This document shows positions 43,456 through 51,916 of a stretch of DNA of 64,000 nt, piece by piece; within the stretch, counting starts at the first letter, position 1; each line of letters begins with the position of its first letter. A model generated the notes under the pieces. The model was not told the origin of the DNA and made no database searches. It was given only the letters and a program-made list of their open reading frames with translations. Source of the DNA: Burkholderia puraquae. Lineage in GTDB: Bacteria; Pseudomonadota; Gammaproteobacteria; Burkholderiales; Burkholderiaceae. A program made the position numbers and the translations under genes. Where the stretch lies: the NCBI RefSeq assembly GCF_002099195.1, contig NZ_NBYX01000021.1:62001-126000 (forward strand), in the 5' to 3' direction.

Positions 43456-43902
43456 TCAGCGCGCGGCCGGCGTCGAGCCGACGTCCGCGATCCGCGACTC
43501 CAGCATCGCCAGCGCGCCCGACAGCGCATTCAGCACGTCGTCCGGCAATTGCGCCATCGTCTGGTCGAGAAACGCCTTGCGGCGCGGCAGGCATGCGTCG
43601 AACGCGGCGCGGCCGTCGTCCGTCAGCGTCACGTTGGTCACGCGATTGTCGCGTGCGTCGGATTCACGCTGGATCCAGCCGAGCGCGTCGAGCGACTTCA
43701 ACTGGCGCGTGAGCGCGCCCGGATCGACGCGCAGCACTTCGACGAGCTTCTTCTGCGACGAATGCCCGCCCATCGTGTGCAACGCAACCATGATGCGCCA
43801 GCGCGGCATCGGCTGCCCGACATGCGTTTCGAACGCGGTCATGAACGCGCGATACGTGCGTCCGAATTGCTGCAAGATCGCGACGCGGTCCTGTTCTTCC
43901 AT
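43456..43902 (-). CDS. MarR-family transcriptional regulator
   Basis: A 148-residue winged-helix regulator. The recognition region reads SQKKLVEVLRVDPGALTRQL followed by the wing around RESDARDNRVTNVTLTDDG, where the Asp-x-Arg pair is the MarR hallmark. It lies 26 bases behind the MFS gene on the same strand, so the exporter and regulator form a two-gene operon, probably autoregulated through the palindrome ahead of the exporter. Confidence 0.92.
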   Translation of the reverse strand: MEEQDRVAILQQFGRTYRAFMTAFETHVGQPMPRWRIMVALHTMGGHSSQKKLVEVLRVDPGALTRQLKSLDALGWIQRESDARDNRVTNVTLTDDGRAAFDACLPRRKAFLDQTMAQLPDDVLNALSGALAMLESRIADVGSTPAAR

Positions 43903-43928
43903 GCGCTCAGTTCTACTCGTTCAATCGT

Positions 43929-45524
43929 TCAGTCGGCCGCGACATGCGGTTCGATCTTGTGCCGCAGTGCGATCGGCGGCACGCGGCGGCACTGCCATAC
44001 CGACACGACGGCGACGACGGCCGCCATTGCCACGCCCAGGTGAATCGCGCCGACGAGCGATTCGCGGGCCGCTTCCAGCAGCAGCGCGCCATTATGCCCG
44101 GCACGCGTCAGCTCCGCGACAAGGCCGCCCTGCGCGGCGCGATCGATCAGGATCTGCGGATCGGCGAGCTGCGCATGCCACTGCATCGCATGGTCGGCCG
44201 ACAGCGCATCGCGCACGCCGCCCGAGTACATCTGGTTGACGAGCGTGCCGGTCAGCGCGGTGCCGATCATCCCGCCGACCATCCGCAGCGACTGCAGCAG
44301 CGCCGTCGCGATGCCGAGGTGCTCGCGGCCGGCCGTCTGCTGCGCGAATACGGTGAGGTTCGGCAGCACGAAGCCGAGCCCGATGCCGCCCGCGACCATC
44401 AGCGCCATCAGCACCCACTTCGGCGTCGTGTGGGTCGACACGACGATACCCGCGCAGGTGATCGCGAACAGCACGAAACCGACGTGCAGCATCGCGTTCG
44501 GATTGCGGATGCGCGTGACGACACGGCCGTTCATGATGCTGCCGATCGTGATGAACACGACGAGCGGCGTGATCACGAGGCCCGCCTCCTTCGGCGACAT
44601 CCCGAACCCGCCCTGGAACAGCAGCGGCGCGTAAAACAGCAGCGAGAACATCGAGAAGCCGGCGAGGATCGCCAGCACGAAGAGCGCCGACAGCGCGCGG
44701 TTGCCGAACATGTCGAACGGCAGGATCGGCTGCGCGCAGCGCCGCTCCCAGTGCCACAGGCCGAAACCGGCCGCAACCGCGACGACGAGCAGCAGCGACG
44801 CCCAGCTCGCGACGCCATACTTCGGCAGCCATTCGACGAACAGCTGCAGCGCGCCGAGCGACAGCGCGATCAGCAGCGCGCCCGGCCAGTCGAGCCGCAT
44901 CTTGCGATCGTGCTCGACGTGGCGCAGGTGCGGCAGGTAGCGCCACACGAACAGCAGCGACAGCAGGCCGACCGGCAGGTTCACGTAGAACACCGAGCGC
45001 CAGCCGAACGACTGGGTCAGCACGCCGCCGAGCGACGGCCCGACCGCGTTCGCGATGCCGAACGCGGAGCTCATCAGCACCTGCCAGCGCAGCCGCACGA
45101 CGGAATCGGGGAACAGGTCGGGAATGCATGCGAACGCGGTGCCGACCAGCATCCCGCCGCCGATCCCCTGCAGCCCGCGCGCAAGCACGAGCATCAGCAT
45201 GTCGTTCGCCATCCCGCACAGCACGGACGCGCCGGTGAACACGACGATCGACGCGATGACGAACGGCTTGCGTCCGTAATAGTCGCCGAGGCGGCCGAAG
45301 ATCGGCACCGTGATCACGGAACTGAGCAGGTACGACGTTGCGACCCATGCGTACAGGTCGAAACCCCTGAGCTCGGCGACGATGGTCGGCAACGCGGTGC
45401 CGACGACGGTCTGGTCGAGCGCAACGAGCATGGTGACAAATGAGATCCCGATCATCGCCAGCAGCGATTCGCGGAATGGCAGGACTTGCCCGCTCGAATG
45501 ATGGGCGGCAGTATGGACAGCCAT
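43929..45524 (-). CDS. DHA2-type MFS multidrug exporter (EmrB/QacA)
   Basis: A 531-residue exporter with about 14 membrane segments. The first helix holds the DHA2 motif ALDQTVVGTALPTIV, the loop after helix 2 has GRLGDYYGRKP (motif A), and GPSLGGVLTQSFGWRSVFYVNLP is motif C. Such proton-driven pumps expel drugs or toxic metabolites. ATG 45524 is used; a TTG at 45554 lies inside the palindrome. The MarR gene downstream suggests inducible control by a substrate. Confidence 0.93.
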   Translation of the reverse strand: MAVHTAAHHSSGQVLPFRESLLAMIGISFVTMLVALDQTVVGTALPTIVAELRGFDLYAWVATSYLLSSVITVPIFGRLGDYYGRKPFVIASIVVFTGASVLCGMANDMLMLVLARGLQGIGGGMLVGTAFACIPDLFPDSVVRLRWQVLMSSAFGIANAVGPSLGGVLTQSFGWRSVFYVNLPVGLLSLLFVWRYLPHLRHVEHDRKMRLDWPGALLIALSLGALQLFVEWLPKYGVASWASLLLVVAVAAGFGLWHWERRCAQPILPFDMFGNRALSALFVLAILAGFSMFSLLFYAPLLFQGGFGMSPKEAGLVITPLVVFITIGSIMNGRVVTRIRNPNAMLHVGFVLFAITCAGIVVSTHTTPKWVLMALMVAGGIGLGFVLPNLTVFAQQTAGREHLGIATALLQSLRMVGGMIGTALTGTLVNQMYSGGVRDALSADHAMQWHAQLADPQILIDRAAQGGLVAELTRAGHNGALLLEAARESLVGAIHLGVAMAAVVAVVSVWQCRRVPPIALRHKIEPHVAAD

Positions 45525-45541
45525 TTTTTGTTGGCGCAACT

Positions 45542-45555
45542 TTTGACGAGTCAAA
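45542..45555. promoter_or_regulatory. Candidate MarR operator ahead of the MFS gene
   Basis: A perfect 6-2-6 inverted repeat, tttgac-ga-gtcaaa, ends 18 bases from the MFS start and 76 bases from the divergent EcsC gene. Its size and place suit a MarR-family dimer. The regulator encoded in the same operon is the natural candidate, but binding is inferred. Confidence 0.45.
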
Positions 45556-45631
45556 CAATCTCAAAATTCTAGCATGCCGGAGTAATCTAGGCTGGCGACG
45601 GTCAAACCGACTCAGACCGCCAAGGAGAAAG

Positions 45632-46474
45632 ATGGAACCGATTTCAATCACCCCCGCGACCACGCTGTCGCCGGACGATCGGGACGCGCTGTGGCGCGCG
45701 AAGCAGGTGCTGGAAAGCCCGTCGCTGACGATGAAGCTGACGGGCATGCTGGGCGCGCCGGTCGAGAAAATGATCGCCCGGCTGCCGGATTTCGCGACCG
45801 GGAAGATCAACGACGCGACACAGCTCGCGCTGCGCAAGTGCCTGAACATCGCGCTGCGTACGCTCGGCAAGCCGCCCGCGCCGGACGCCGAACCCGACAA
45901 GCCGAGCAACCTGCTGCACAAGCTTGCAGTCGCGACGACCGGCGCGGCGGGCGGCGCATTCGGCTTTCTCGCGCTGCCGGTCGAGCTGCCGGTGACGACG
46001 ACGCTGATCTTCCGCTCGGTGTGCGACATCGCACGCAGCGAGGGTGAAGACCTGAGCTCGGTCGATACGCAGTTGCAATGCCTGGCCGTGCTCGGCATGG
46101 GCGGCAACCCGGACAAGCAGGAAGAGGACGCCGATCTCGGCTATTTCGTGCTGCGCGGCGCGCTCGCGCAGGCGATCTCGAAGGCATCGTCCGACATCAC
46201 GACGAAGGGTATCGCCGCGCACAGCTCGGCGGCCGTGTTCAAGCTCGTGCAGACGGTGGCGTCGCGCTTCTCGGTCCAGGTAACCGAGCAGATGGCCGCG
46301 AAGTCGATTCCGGCGATCGGCGCCGTGCTCGGCGCGACCGTCAATACGCTGTTCATCGACCATTTCCAGCAGATGGCGCACGGCCACTTCACCGTCCGCC
46401 GGCTCGAGCGCAAGTACGGCTCGGTGGCCGTCAAGGCCGCCTATCAGGCGATCGACGCCTCGCCGGCGCGCTGA
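45632..46474 (+). CDS. EcsC-family protein
   Basis: A 280-residue protein of the EcsC family, recognised from LATTGAAGGAFGFLALPVELPVTTTLIFRSVCDIA-type segments (read in pieces), an ALRCLNIAL-like helix, and VLGMGGNPDKQEEDADLGYF. Two hydrophobic stretches (about 105-125 and 220-240) may be membrane-associated. EcsC in Bacillus is encoded with an ABC transporter, but the function of EcsC proteins is unknown. AAGGAGAAAG precedes the ATG. Its 3' end overlaps the convergent hydrolase gene by 31 bases. Confidence 0.87.
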   Translation: MEPISITPATTLSPDDRDALWRAKQVLESPSLTMKLTGMLGAPVEKMIARLPDFATGKINDATQLALRKCLNIALRTLGKPPAPDAEPDKPSNLLHKLAVATTGAAGGAFGFLALPVELPVTTTLIFRSVCDIARSEGEDLSSVDTQLQCLAVLGMGGNPDKQEEDADLGYFVLRGALAQAISKASSDITTKGIAAHSSAAVFKLVQTVASRFSVQVTEQMAAKSIPAIGAVLGATVNTLFIDHFQQMAHGHFTVRRLERKYGSVAVKAAYQAIDASPAR

Positions 46475-47406
46475 ATCGCACGCTCGACCGCGACGCGGCG
46501 CAGGAACGCGGCCGCGCGGTCGAGCGCGTCGCGCGCTTCCGGCACCATTGGCGCGTACAACTGCCATACGTGCGGCATGTCCGGCCACACCTCGATCTCC
46601 ACCGCCACGCCGGCCGCCTTCGCCTTCTCGGCGACGCGGCGCGAATCGTCGAGCAGCACCTCGGTGCTGCCGACCTGGATATACAGCGGCGGCAGGCCCG
46701 CGAAGTCCGCATAGAGCGGCGATGCGTACGGATTCGTCCCCGGCTCGTCACCCAGGTACAGCTTCGCGGCCTTCGGCAGCGCCGCGCCCGCGAACATCGG
46801 ATCGGCGCCATCGTTCGTGCGCAGCGTGGCCCCGGTGGCAGCCAGGTCGGTCCACGGCGAGAACAGGATCGCGCCGGCCGGCAGCGGCTCGCCGCGGTCG
46901 CGCAGCGCAACGAGCGTCGCAAGCGCAAGGCCGCCGCCCGCCGAATCGCCACCGAGCACGATCGACTCGGGCGGCGTGCCAAGCGCCAGCAGTTGCCGGT
47001 ACGCGGCCAGCGCATCGTCGAGCGCGGCCGGGAAACGGTTTTCGGGCGCCAGCCGGTAGTCGAGCGAGAACGAGCGCACGCCCGCACGCTTCGTCAGGCC
47101 GAACACGAGCGGGCGGTGGGTCTTCGTCGAACAGAAGTAATAGCCGCCGCCGTGAAAGTACAGCAGCGTGCGGCCGGGCCCGCGACCCGCGCCCGCGTCG
47201 GTGCGTTCGAGCCATTCGCCGCGCAGCGGTGCGTCGCCCGCGCCGTAGCACTGGCGCAGCCGGTAGCCCGATGGCGCGCGGCGCGGCACGATCATCCGCA
47301 AGTCGGTAAAGCGCCGCGCGCGGGCAGGATCGAGCACCTCGCGCGTGGTCTCGGGACGGAACTGCCAGCGCAGCAGCCAGCAGGCAAACTTGCTTTGCCA
47401 ACTCAT
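46444..47406 (-). CDS. HSL-type alpha/beta hydrolase (esterase/lipase)
   Basis: A 320-residue esterase of the hormone-sensitive-lipase group. The oxyanion motif is YFHGGGYYF near residue 80, the nucleophile serine is in GGDSAGGGLAL near 150, and the acid and histidine are expected at the DDSRR and MPHVWQLY positions. The substrate is unknown. The 3' ends of this gene and EcsC overlap tail to tail. Its ATG is 47406; the long frame beyond is non-coding. Confidence 0.9.
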   Translation of the reverse strand: MSWQSKFACWLLRWQFRPETTREVLDPARARRFTDLRMIVPRRAPSGYRLRQCYGAGDAPLRGEWLERTDAGAGRGPGRTLLYFHGGGYYFCSTKTHRPLVFGLTKRAGVRSFSLDYRLAPENRFPAALDDALAAYRQLLALGTPPESIVLGGDSAGGGLALATLVALRDRGEPLPAGAILFSPWTDLAATGATLRTNDGADPMFAGAALPKAAKLYLGDEPGTNPYASPLYADFAGLPPLYIQVGSTEVLLDDSRRVAEKAKAAGVAVEIEVWPDMPHVWQLYAPMVPEARDALDRAAAFLRRVAVERAIQRAGEASIA

Positions 47407-47495
47407 CGGACGCACTCCGTAATCGCAGTGTGACGATGGTACGTGCGATCGTTCCCGCACCGCTCGACAGGTACCTCTATACCAAACGCCGGCGC

Positions 47496-47930
47496 TCAGT
47501 TCGCCGGCATCACCTGGCCGCGGATCTCGCCGGCCGGGTGCTCCTTCGTATGGACGTTGAAGTACCACTTGCCGCCCATCAGGTCGGTGACCTGCGCGTC
47601 GGTGAGCTCCTTCGAGCCCTTGATCGGGCTCGCCAACTCGCCATTCGGAATCGGCACCTGCACGCCCGCGTTCTGGCCGACCGGCGCGGGCCCGTGGAAA
47701 TGCGCGGCGGTAGCCGGCCCCGTGAGGTGTTCGTAAGTGACCTTCCATTGCAGCATGTGCGTGGCCGTATCGTAGGTGGCCTCGACGTCGCCCGAACCCT
47801 TGGTCGCCGTCGGCGGCACTTCGCTCGACGGCTGGAGATTGGCGGACAGGCGCACCGTTTCGGCGGCGGCGCTGCCGGCGGCCAGCACGCCCGCGAGTAA
47901 CGCGACCTGGAGCAAACGCAGCTTGAGCAT
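47496..47930 (-). CDS. Secreted CHRD-domain protein
   Basis: A 144-residue protein with a clear signal peptide (MLKLRLLQVALLAGVLAAGS, then AAAE near 24) and one CHRD domain named after chordin: VRLSANLQPSSEVPPTATKG, then THMLQWKVTYEHLTGPATAAHFHGPA in pieces and WYFNVHTKEHPAGEIRGQV. The function of bacterial CHRD proteins is unknown; the conserved histidines hint at metal binding. It is probably periplasmic and transcribed alone. Confidence 0.87.
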   Translation of the reverse strand: MLKLRLLQVALLAGVLAAGSAAAETVRLSANLQPSSEVPPTATKGSGDVEATYDTATHMLQWKVTYEHLTGPATAAHFHGPAPVGQNAGVQVPIPNGELASPIKGSKELTDAQVTDLMGGKWYFNVHTKEHPAGEIRGQVMPAN

Positions 47931-48158
47931 GGACTCTCCTTGTACGACGTTGTACGCCGCCCGAGCGGGGGCGTTGATAGGATGGTAGTCGATCGCCACC
48001 GGTCCGGGAGTCCGCCGAACGGCCATGCAGCGAATCGCCGCACCGCGCTCGGCCGACCATCTCGCACAGCGCACGACGCATGAGTCTGCGTCAACCTGGA
48101 ATGGACCTTTGCAGCCAGATGACTGAATCGGCGCGCGGCCTTTCGCTACACTTCGTCT

Positions 48159-48229
48159 CACAGTTGCTTGTTTCCTTCGTCCGAAGGAGTCTGCGAGTAT
48201 TCACGCGGCCACCCGGCCGCGTTTTTTTT
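48159..48229 (+). ncRNA. Candidate small RNA ending at an orphan terminator
   Basis: A hairpin ccttc-gtcc-gaagg (48174-48187), followed by an unpaired GGAG-type segment (aaggagtctgcgag overlaps the hairpin's end) and then a strong terminator, has the layout of a short regulatory RNA. TACACT at 48147-48152 is a possible -10 box; no good -35 is seen. The 5' end given is a guess from that box. Confidence 0.35.
48204..48229 (+). terminator. Orphan rho-independent terminator (plus strand)
   Basis: Perfect 7-base GC arms (cgcggcc / ggccgcg) with a 4-base loop are followed by eight T residues. No plus-strand gene precedes it within 1.7 kb. On the minus strand the hairpin has no T-run, so it cannot serve the aldolase gene. 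Confidence 0.8.
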
Positions 48230-48291
48230 GCGCGCCGCCGGACCCGGTCCGCACCGTACCAAGCACGAAGAAGCGATACCGCCGCTTCACG

Positions 48292-49065
48292 TCACGCGCG
48301 ATAACCGGGATCGATGCGATCGACGATACGCTGCAGCGCATCGAACGCGTCCTGCCCCGCGCCATGCTTCGGATCGAAATTCAGCGAATCGCGCACGCAC
48401 GCTTCGAGCACGGGTGGCGCGATCGGCAGCGCGTCGCCGATCGCATGCGTGGCGACCTGCACCTCGCACGCGCGGTTGAGCAGCCACATCAGCGAGAACG
48501 TCTGCGCGAGCGTCGCGCCGATCGTCACGGGCCCATGGTTGCGCAACAGCAGCACGGGCCGCCCGCCGGCGCTCTCGACGATGCGCCGCCCCTCTTCGAG
48601 ATGCACGGTAATGCCCTCGAAGTCGTGATACGCGATCTTCCCGTACAACTGCGCCGAATAGAAATTCGAGAACGACAGCCCGTCGCGCGAACAGCAGACG
48701 GCCATCGTGGGCGTGGTATGCACGTGCATCACGCAGTGTGCATCGGGCAGCGCCGCATGGATCGCGCTGTGGAACGTGAAGCCGGCCGGATTGATCGGCC
48801 AGTCGGAATGACCGATCACGTTGCCGTCGATGTCGATCTTCACGAGGTTCGACGCGCACACCTCGCGGTAATGGAGCCCGAACGGGTTGATCAGGAAATG
48901 CCCGTCCTCGCCCGGCACGCGCAGCGAGATATGGTTGTAGATCAGCTCGGTCCAGCCGAGATGATCGAAGATGCGGTAAGCCGCTGCGAGCTGCACGCGC
49001 GCCTGCCATTCGGCTTCGGAGAAACGGGCGGGACGCGTGAACGGCTGGTTCGGGACACGTTGCAT
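48292..49065 (-). CDS. Class II aldolase/adducin-family protein
   Basis: A 257-residue protein of the class II aldolase fold. Zinc ligands are visible in VMHVHTTPTMAVCC (HxH, near 120) and in LLRNHGPVTIGAT (near 180), and ELIYNHISLRVPGEDGHFLI is the N-terminal family segment. Members include fuculose aldolase, ribulose-5-phosphate epimerase and adducin-like proteins of unknown substrate; the context does not pick one. GGAG stands 11 bases ahead of the ATG. Confidence 0.88.
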   Translation of the reverse strand: MQRVPNQPFTRPARFSEAEWQARVQLAAAYRIFDHLGWTELIYNHISLRVPGEDGHFLINPFGLHYREVCASNLVKIDIDGNVIGHSDWPINPAGFTFHSAIHAALPDAHCVMHVHTTPTMAVCCSRDGLSFSNFYSAQLYGKIAYHDFEGITVHLEEGRRIVESAGGRPVLLLRNHGPVTIGATLAQTFSLMWLLNRACEVQVATHAIGDALPIAPPVLEACVRDSLNFDPKHGAGQDAFDALQRIVDRIDPGYRA

Positions 49066-49214
49066 GGGAGAACTCCGGTTGCGGATGTGCGCGGCACGCG
49101 TGGCGCGCGCCGCCCGGCGGCACCGTCTTGCGCGCCATACTAGTTGCGCACACAACCATATCACCTTTCCGCGCGCGCCCGAAACGCGGGTTTAGCCGGA
49201 GCGCTTCCGTCCCC

Positions 49215-50840
49215 CTAAAGCTGGTCGTCGACCGGCAGCAGCATGAAGACGCCGGTCATCAGGTTGCGCAGCAGCCCCGCGTGCGGATCGACGTGATAGG
49301 TGGTCGGCTGGCCGTTGTCGATGCCCGTCCACTCGAGTTCGGGCGACCCGCCGCCCGCCGGCGTCACGAGGCTCACCCGGTAGCTGTCATCCGGCTGCGT
49401 CACGCGCGCGAAGATCGTCGCAACCTGCTGCGCGAGCGCCGGGCTGTGGATCACGAGCGCCAGTTCGGTATTCAGGTGCGCGGAGCGCGGATCGAGATTC
49501 ATCGATCCGATCACGAGGATCTTTCGGTCGATTACGTACGCCTTCGCATGCAGGCTCGCCCGCGAGCGCGACCCGAACAGGCGGGCGCGCTGCCGGCCGG
49601 GCTGCGCCTTGAACTCGTATAGCTCGACGCCGTGCTGCAGCAGCGGTACGCGGTACGGCCCGTAGCCGGCCTGCACGGCGACCGCGTCGGTCGCGGCGAG
49701 CGAATTGGTCAGGATCGCGACGCGCACGCCACGCGCAGTCGTCTCGCCGAGGATCTTCACGCCCGCGTCGTGCGGCACGAAGTACGGCGAGAAAGCGAGG
49801 AATTCCTGCTGCGCACCGCGCGTGAGCTCGACCAGGCGCTGCATCGGCGGGCTCACGTATGCGTCGGTCGGCTGCGCGACCTTGTCGGGCGCGTCGACCT
49901 TGAACTCGGCCGGTGCCCACACGAGCGCGAGCTCGTCGCGCGCGATCTGCTGCGCGAGCGGCGTCGCGTTCAGCGGCTTCGCGTTGTACGGATCGGCGTT
50001 CTGGCGCCAATGGCTGCGCAGTTCGTCGCGCGTCGCGTCGAGGTCCTCCGGATTGAACGACTGGTGATTCAGCACGCGCAGCGGATAGCTGCTCGCGCTC
50101 GACCAGTAGGTGTCGAAGCTCGCCGAGACGTCGTTCGTCACGGGGCCCGCGGCAAGCACGTCGAGATCGCGGAACTGCAGCGTCGGGCTCGCGTTGAAGT
50201 ATTCGTCGCCGAGATTGCGGCCGCCGACGATCGCGATCTGGTTGTCCGAAATCATCGCCTTGTTGTGCATCCGGCGCGTGAAGCTGTCGATGCGCGTGAA
50301 GAAATCGGCCGTGCGCTCGACCATCCCCTGCTGCGACGCGCCGAACGGGTTGAACACGCGGATCTCGATGTTCGGGTGCGTGTTCAGCGCGGCCATGATG
50401 CGATCGATGTCACGGAAATTCAGGTCGTCGACCAGCATCCGTACACGCACGCCGCGATCGGCCGCGTACAGCGCCGCGGCGAGCAGCAGCTTGCCGGTCG
50501 TGTCCTCGGTCGCGATGTAGTACTGCATGTCGAGCGTTTTCGTCGCGGCGCGCGCGAGCGCGATGCGCATCTGCAGCGCCTCGGCGCCTTCCGGCAGCAG
50601 CCGGAAACCCGACTGGCCCGGATGCGCGGCCTCGGGTGCGGCCAGCGCGTCGCGCAGCGGCGTCGCGGTATCGGGCGGCAACGCGTGGGTAACCGGGCGA
50701 TCGAGCGTGGTGGCGGGCGGATGCGTCGCACACGCGGCGACGAGCGACAGCAGTACGCCGACGGCCAGCACGCGGGCCGGGCGGCATGCGGCGCGCCACG
50801 ACAGCGCGGCCGGTGCGCGCCGGATCAAAGACGTGAACAC
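49215..50840 (-). CDS. Phospholipase D-family lipoprotein (ClsC-like)
   Basis: A 541-residue protein with an N-terminal lipoprotein signal (VGVLLSLVAAC, cysteine near 37) and two phospholipase D motifs, HNKAMISD near 183 and HAKAYVID near 425, each followed by a GGRNLGDEYF or GSMNLDPRSA segment. Layout and spacing recall E. coli ClsC/YmdC, which makes cardiolipin from phosphatidylglycerol and phosphatidylethanolamine, but the lipobox suggests attachment to the envelope. It is the second such enzyme in the window. It may be transcribed alone. Confidence 0.85.
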   Translation of the reverse strand: MFTSLIRRAPAALSWRAACRPARVLAVGVLLSLVAACATHPPATTLDRPVTHALPPDTATPLRDALAAPEAAHPGQSGFRLLPEGAEALQMRIALARAATKTLDMQYYIATEDTTGKLLLAAALYAADRGVRVRMLVDDLNFRDIDRIMAALNTHPNIEIRVFNPFGASQQGMVERTADFFTRIDSFTRRMHNKAMISDNQIAIVGGRNLGDEYFNASPTLQFRDLDVLAAGPVTNDVSASFDTYWSSASSYPLRVLNHQSFNPEDLDATRDELRSHWRQNADPYNAKPLNATPLAQQIARDELALVWAPAEFKVDAPDKVAQPTDAYVSPPMQRLVELTRGAQQEFLAFSPYFVPHDAGVKILGETTARGVRVAILTNSLAATDAVAVQAGYGPYRVPLLQHGVELYEFKAQPGRQRARLFGSRSRASLHAKAYVIDRKILVIGSMNLDPRSAHLNTELALVIHSPALAQQVATIFARVTQPDDSYRVSLVTPAGGGSPELEWTGIDNGQPTTYHVDPHAGLLRNLMTGVFMLLPVDDQL

Positions 50841-51065
50841 GGAAACTTCCTCGACTGGCGGAACAAAGGGCCCGCATGCGCCGCGGCGCGCGGCTGGCGC
50901 GCGGTTCCGGCCGATTCTAGTGGGCGCCGGATGAACCGGTCAATCGCGCGGGCGGCACCGACCGGGCTTCGGGCCGCTGACTTGCTCCGGCCTGCCGGGT
51001 ATCGATGCCCGTCGCGCCGCAGATGCCCGCCGGACAGGCCGCACATCGAAGCGGTCCGACCAATC

Positions 51066-51782
51066 TCAGGCCCCATCGCCGCTATGCTCGAAATGGCTGC
51101 GCACATAGTCGATATGCGTCTGCATCGCGGTGCGCGCCTCCTCGGGCCGATGCGCGCAGATCGCGTCGCACACGACGCGGTGCTGCAGCAACAGCAGCTC
51201 GGACGCCTGCTCGTCGTGCGTCGTCATGCCCGCCACGTTGATCGAGATGTGCTCGCGCAGCATCCCGATCACGCTCGTATGCAGGTGCAGGAACATCGTG
51301 TTGTGCGACGCGAGCGCGATCGCCTCGTGCAGCTTCGCGTCGGTCGCGGCTTCGACGGCCGCGGCGCCGTTCGCGTGCGCCGTTTCGAGCTCGCGCAGCA
51401 GTGCACGGATCCGGCGCCGGTCGTTCGCGTCGGCGCGCAGCGCGGCGAAATACGCGGTCGCGCCTTCGAGCACGCGCCGGAACTCGAGGATGTCGTCGCG
51501 CAGCGCGGGGTGGTCGGCGACCAGTTGGCCCCACGGCGACGCGATGCCGGCACGCAACTGGTCCGTCACGTAGACGCCCGCGCCGCGCCGGCTCTGCAGC
51601 AGCCCGCGCGCGACGAGCCGCTGGGTCGCTTCGCGCACCGTATTGCGCGCCACCCCGTATTGCTGCGCGAGCACGCGCTCGGCCGGCAGGCGTGCGCCGG
51701 CCGGCCAGGTGCCGTCGAGCAGCGCCGTCTCGATCTTGCGCATCACCACTTCGGTCCGGCCCCGTGCCGTCATCGCTGCCAT
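51066..51782 (-). CDS. lldR: LldR-type GntR/FadR-family regulator
   Basis: A 238-residue repressor. The winged helix reads RLPAERVLAQQYGVARNTVREATQRL across residues 33-58, and the FCD ligand domain follows (LEFRRVLEGATAYFAALRA, then HEAIALASHNTMFLHL). It diverges from lutA and an LldR/PdhR-like palindrome lies between them, so it most likely represses the lactate genes until L-lactate binds. GGGAG stands 8 bases ahead of the ATG. Symbol assigned by context. Confidence 0.85.
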   Translation of the reverse strand: MAAMTARGRTEVVMRKIETALLDGTWPAGARLPAERVLAQQYGVARNTVREATQRLVARGLLQSRRGAGVYVTDQLRAGIASPWGQLVADHPALRDDILEFRRVLEGATAYFAALRADANDRRRIRALLRELETAHANGAAAVEAATDAKLHEAIALASHNTMFLHLHTSVIGMLREHISINVAGMTTHDEQASELLLLQHRVVCDAICAHRPEEARTAMQTHIDYVRSHFEHSGDGA

Positions 51783-51816
51783 CGTCGCGTCTCCCTGCGG
51801 AATGCGTGCCGCGCCG

Positions 51817-51831
51817 ATTGGCCCAACCAAT
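51817..51831. promoter_or_regulatory. LldR/PdhR-like operator
   Basis: The perfect inverted repeat ATTGG-CCCAA-CCAAT closely follows the ATTGGTNNNACCAAT pattern known for the PdhR/LldR branch of FadR-type regulators, differing at one position of the left half. It lies 34 bases from the lldR start and 85 from lutA. Confidence 0.65.
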
Positions 51832-51916
51832 TTGAGCTGCGGCGCCGTCGCGGGAATTATGCAGCGAAATCGTCGTCCCGCATCCGCATGCCGGGCCGGC
51901 GCCTCTGGAGCGAGAC

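Larger units (their letters stand above)
47931..48291. other. 361-base spacer with orphan plus-strand terminator
   Basis: Both flanking genes are on the minus strand, yet the only strong terminator here (48204-48229) works on the plus strand. No credible coding frame is present. The left part should contain the CHRD promoter. The right part holds the candidate small RNA described separately. Confidence 0.5.
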
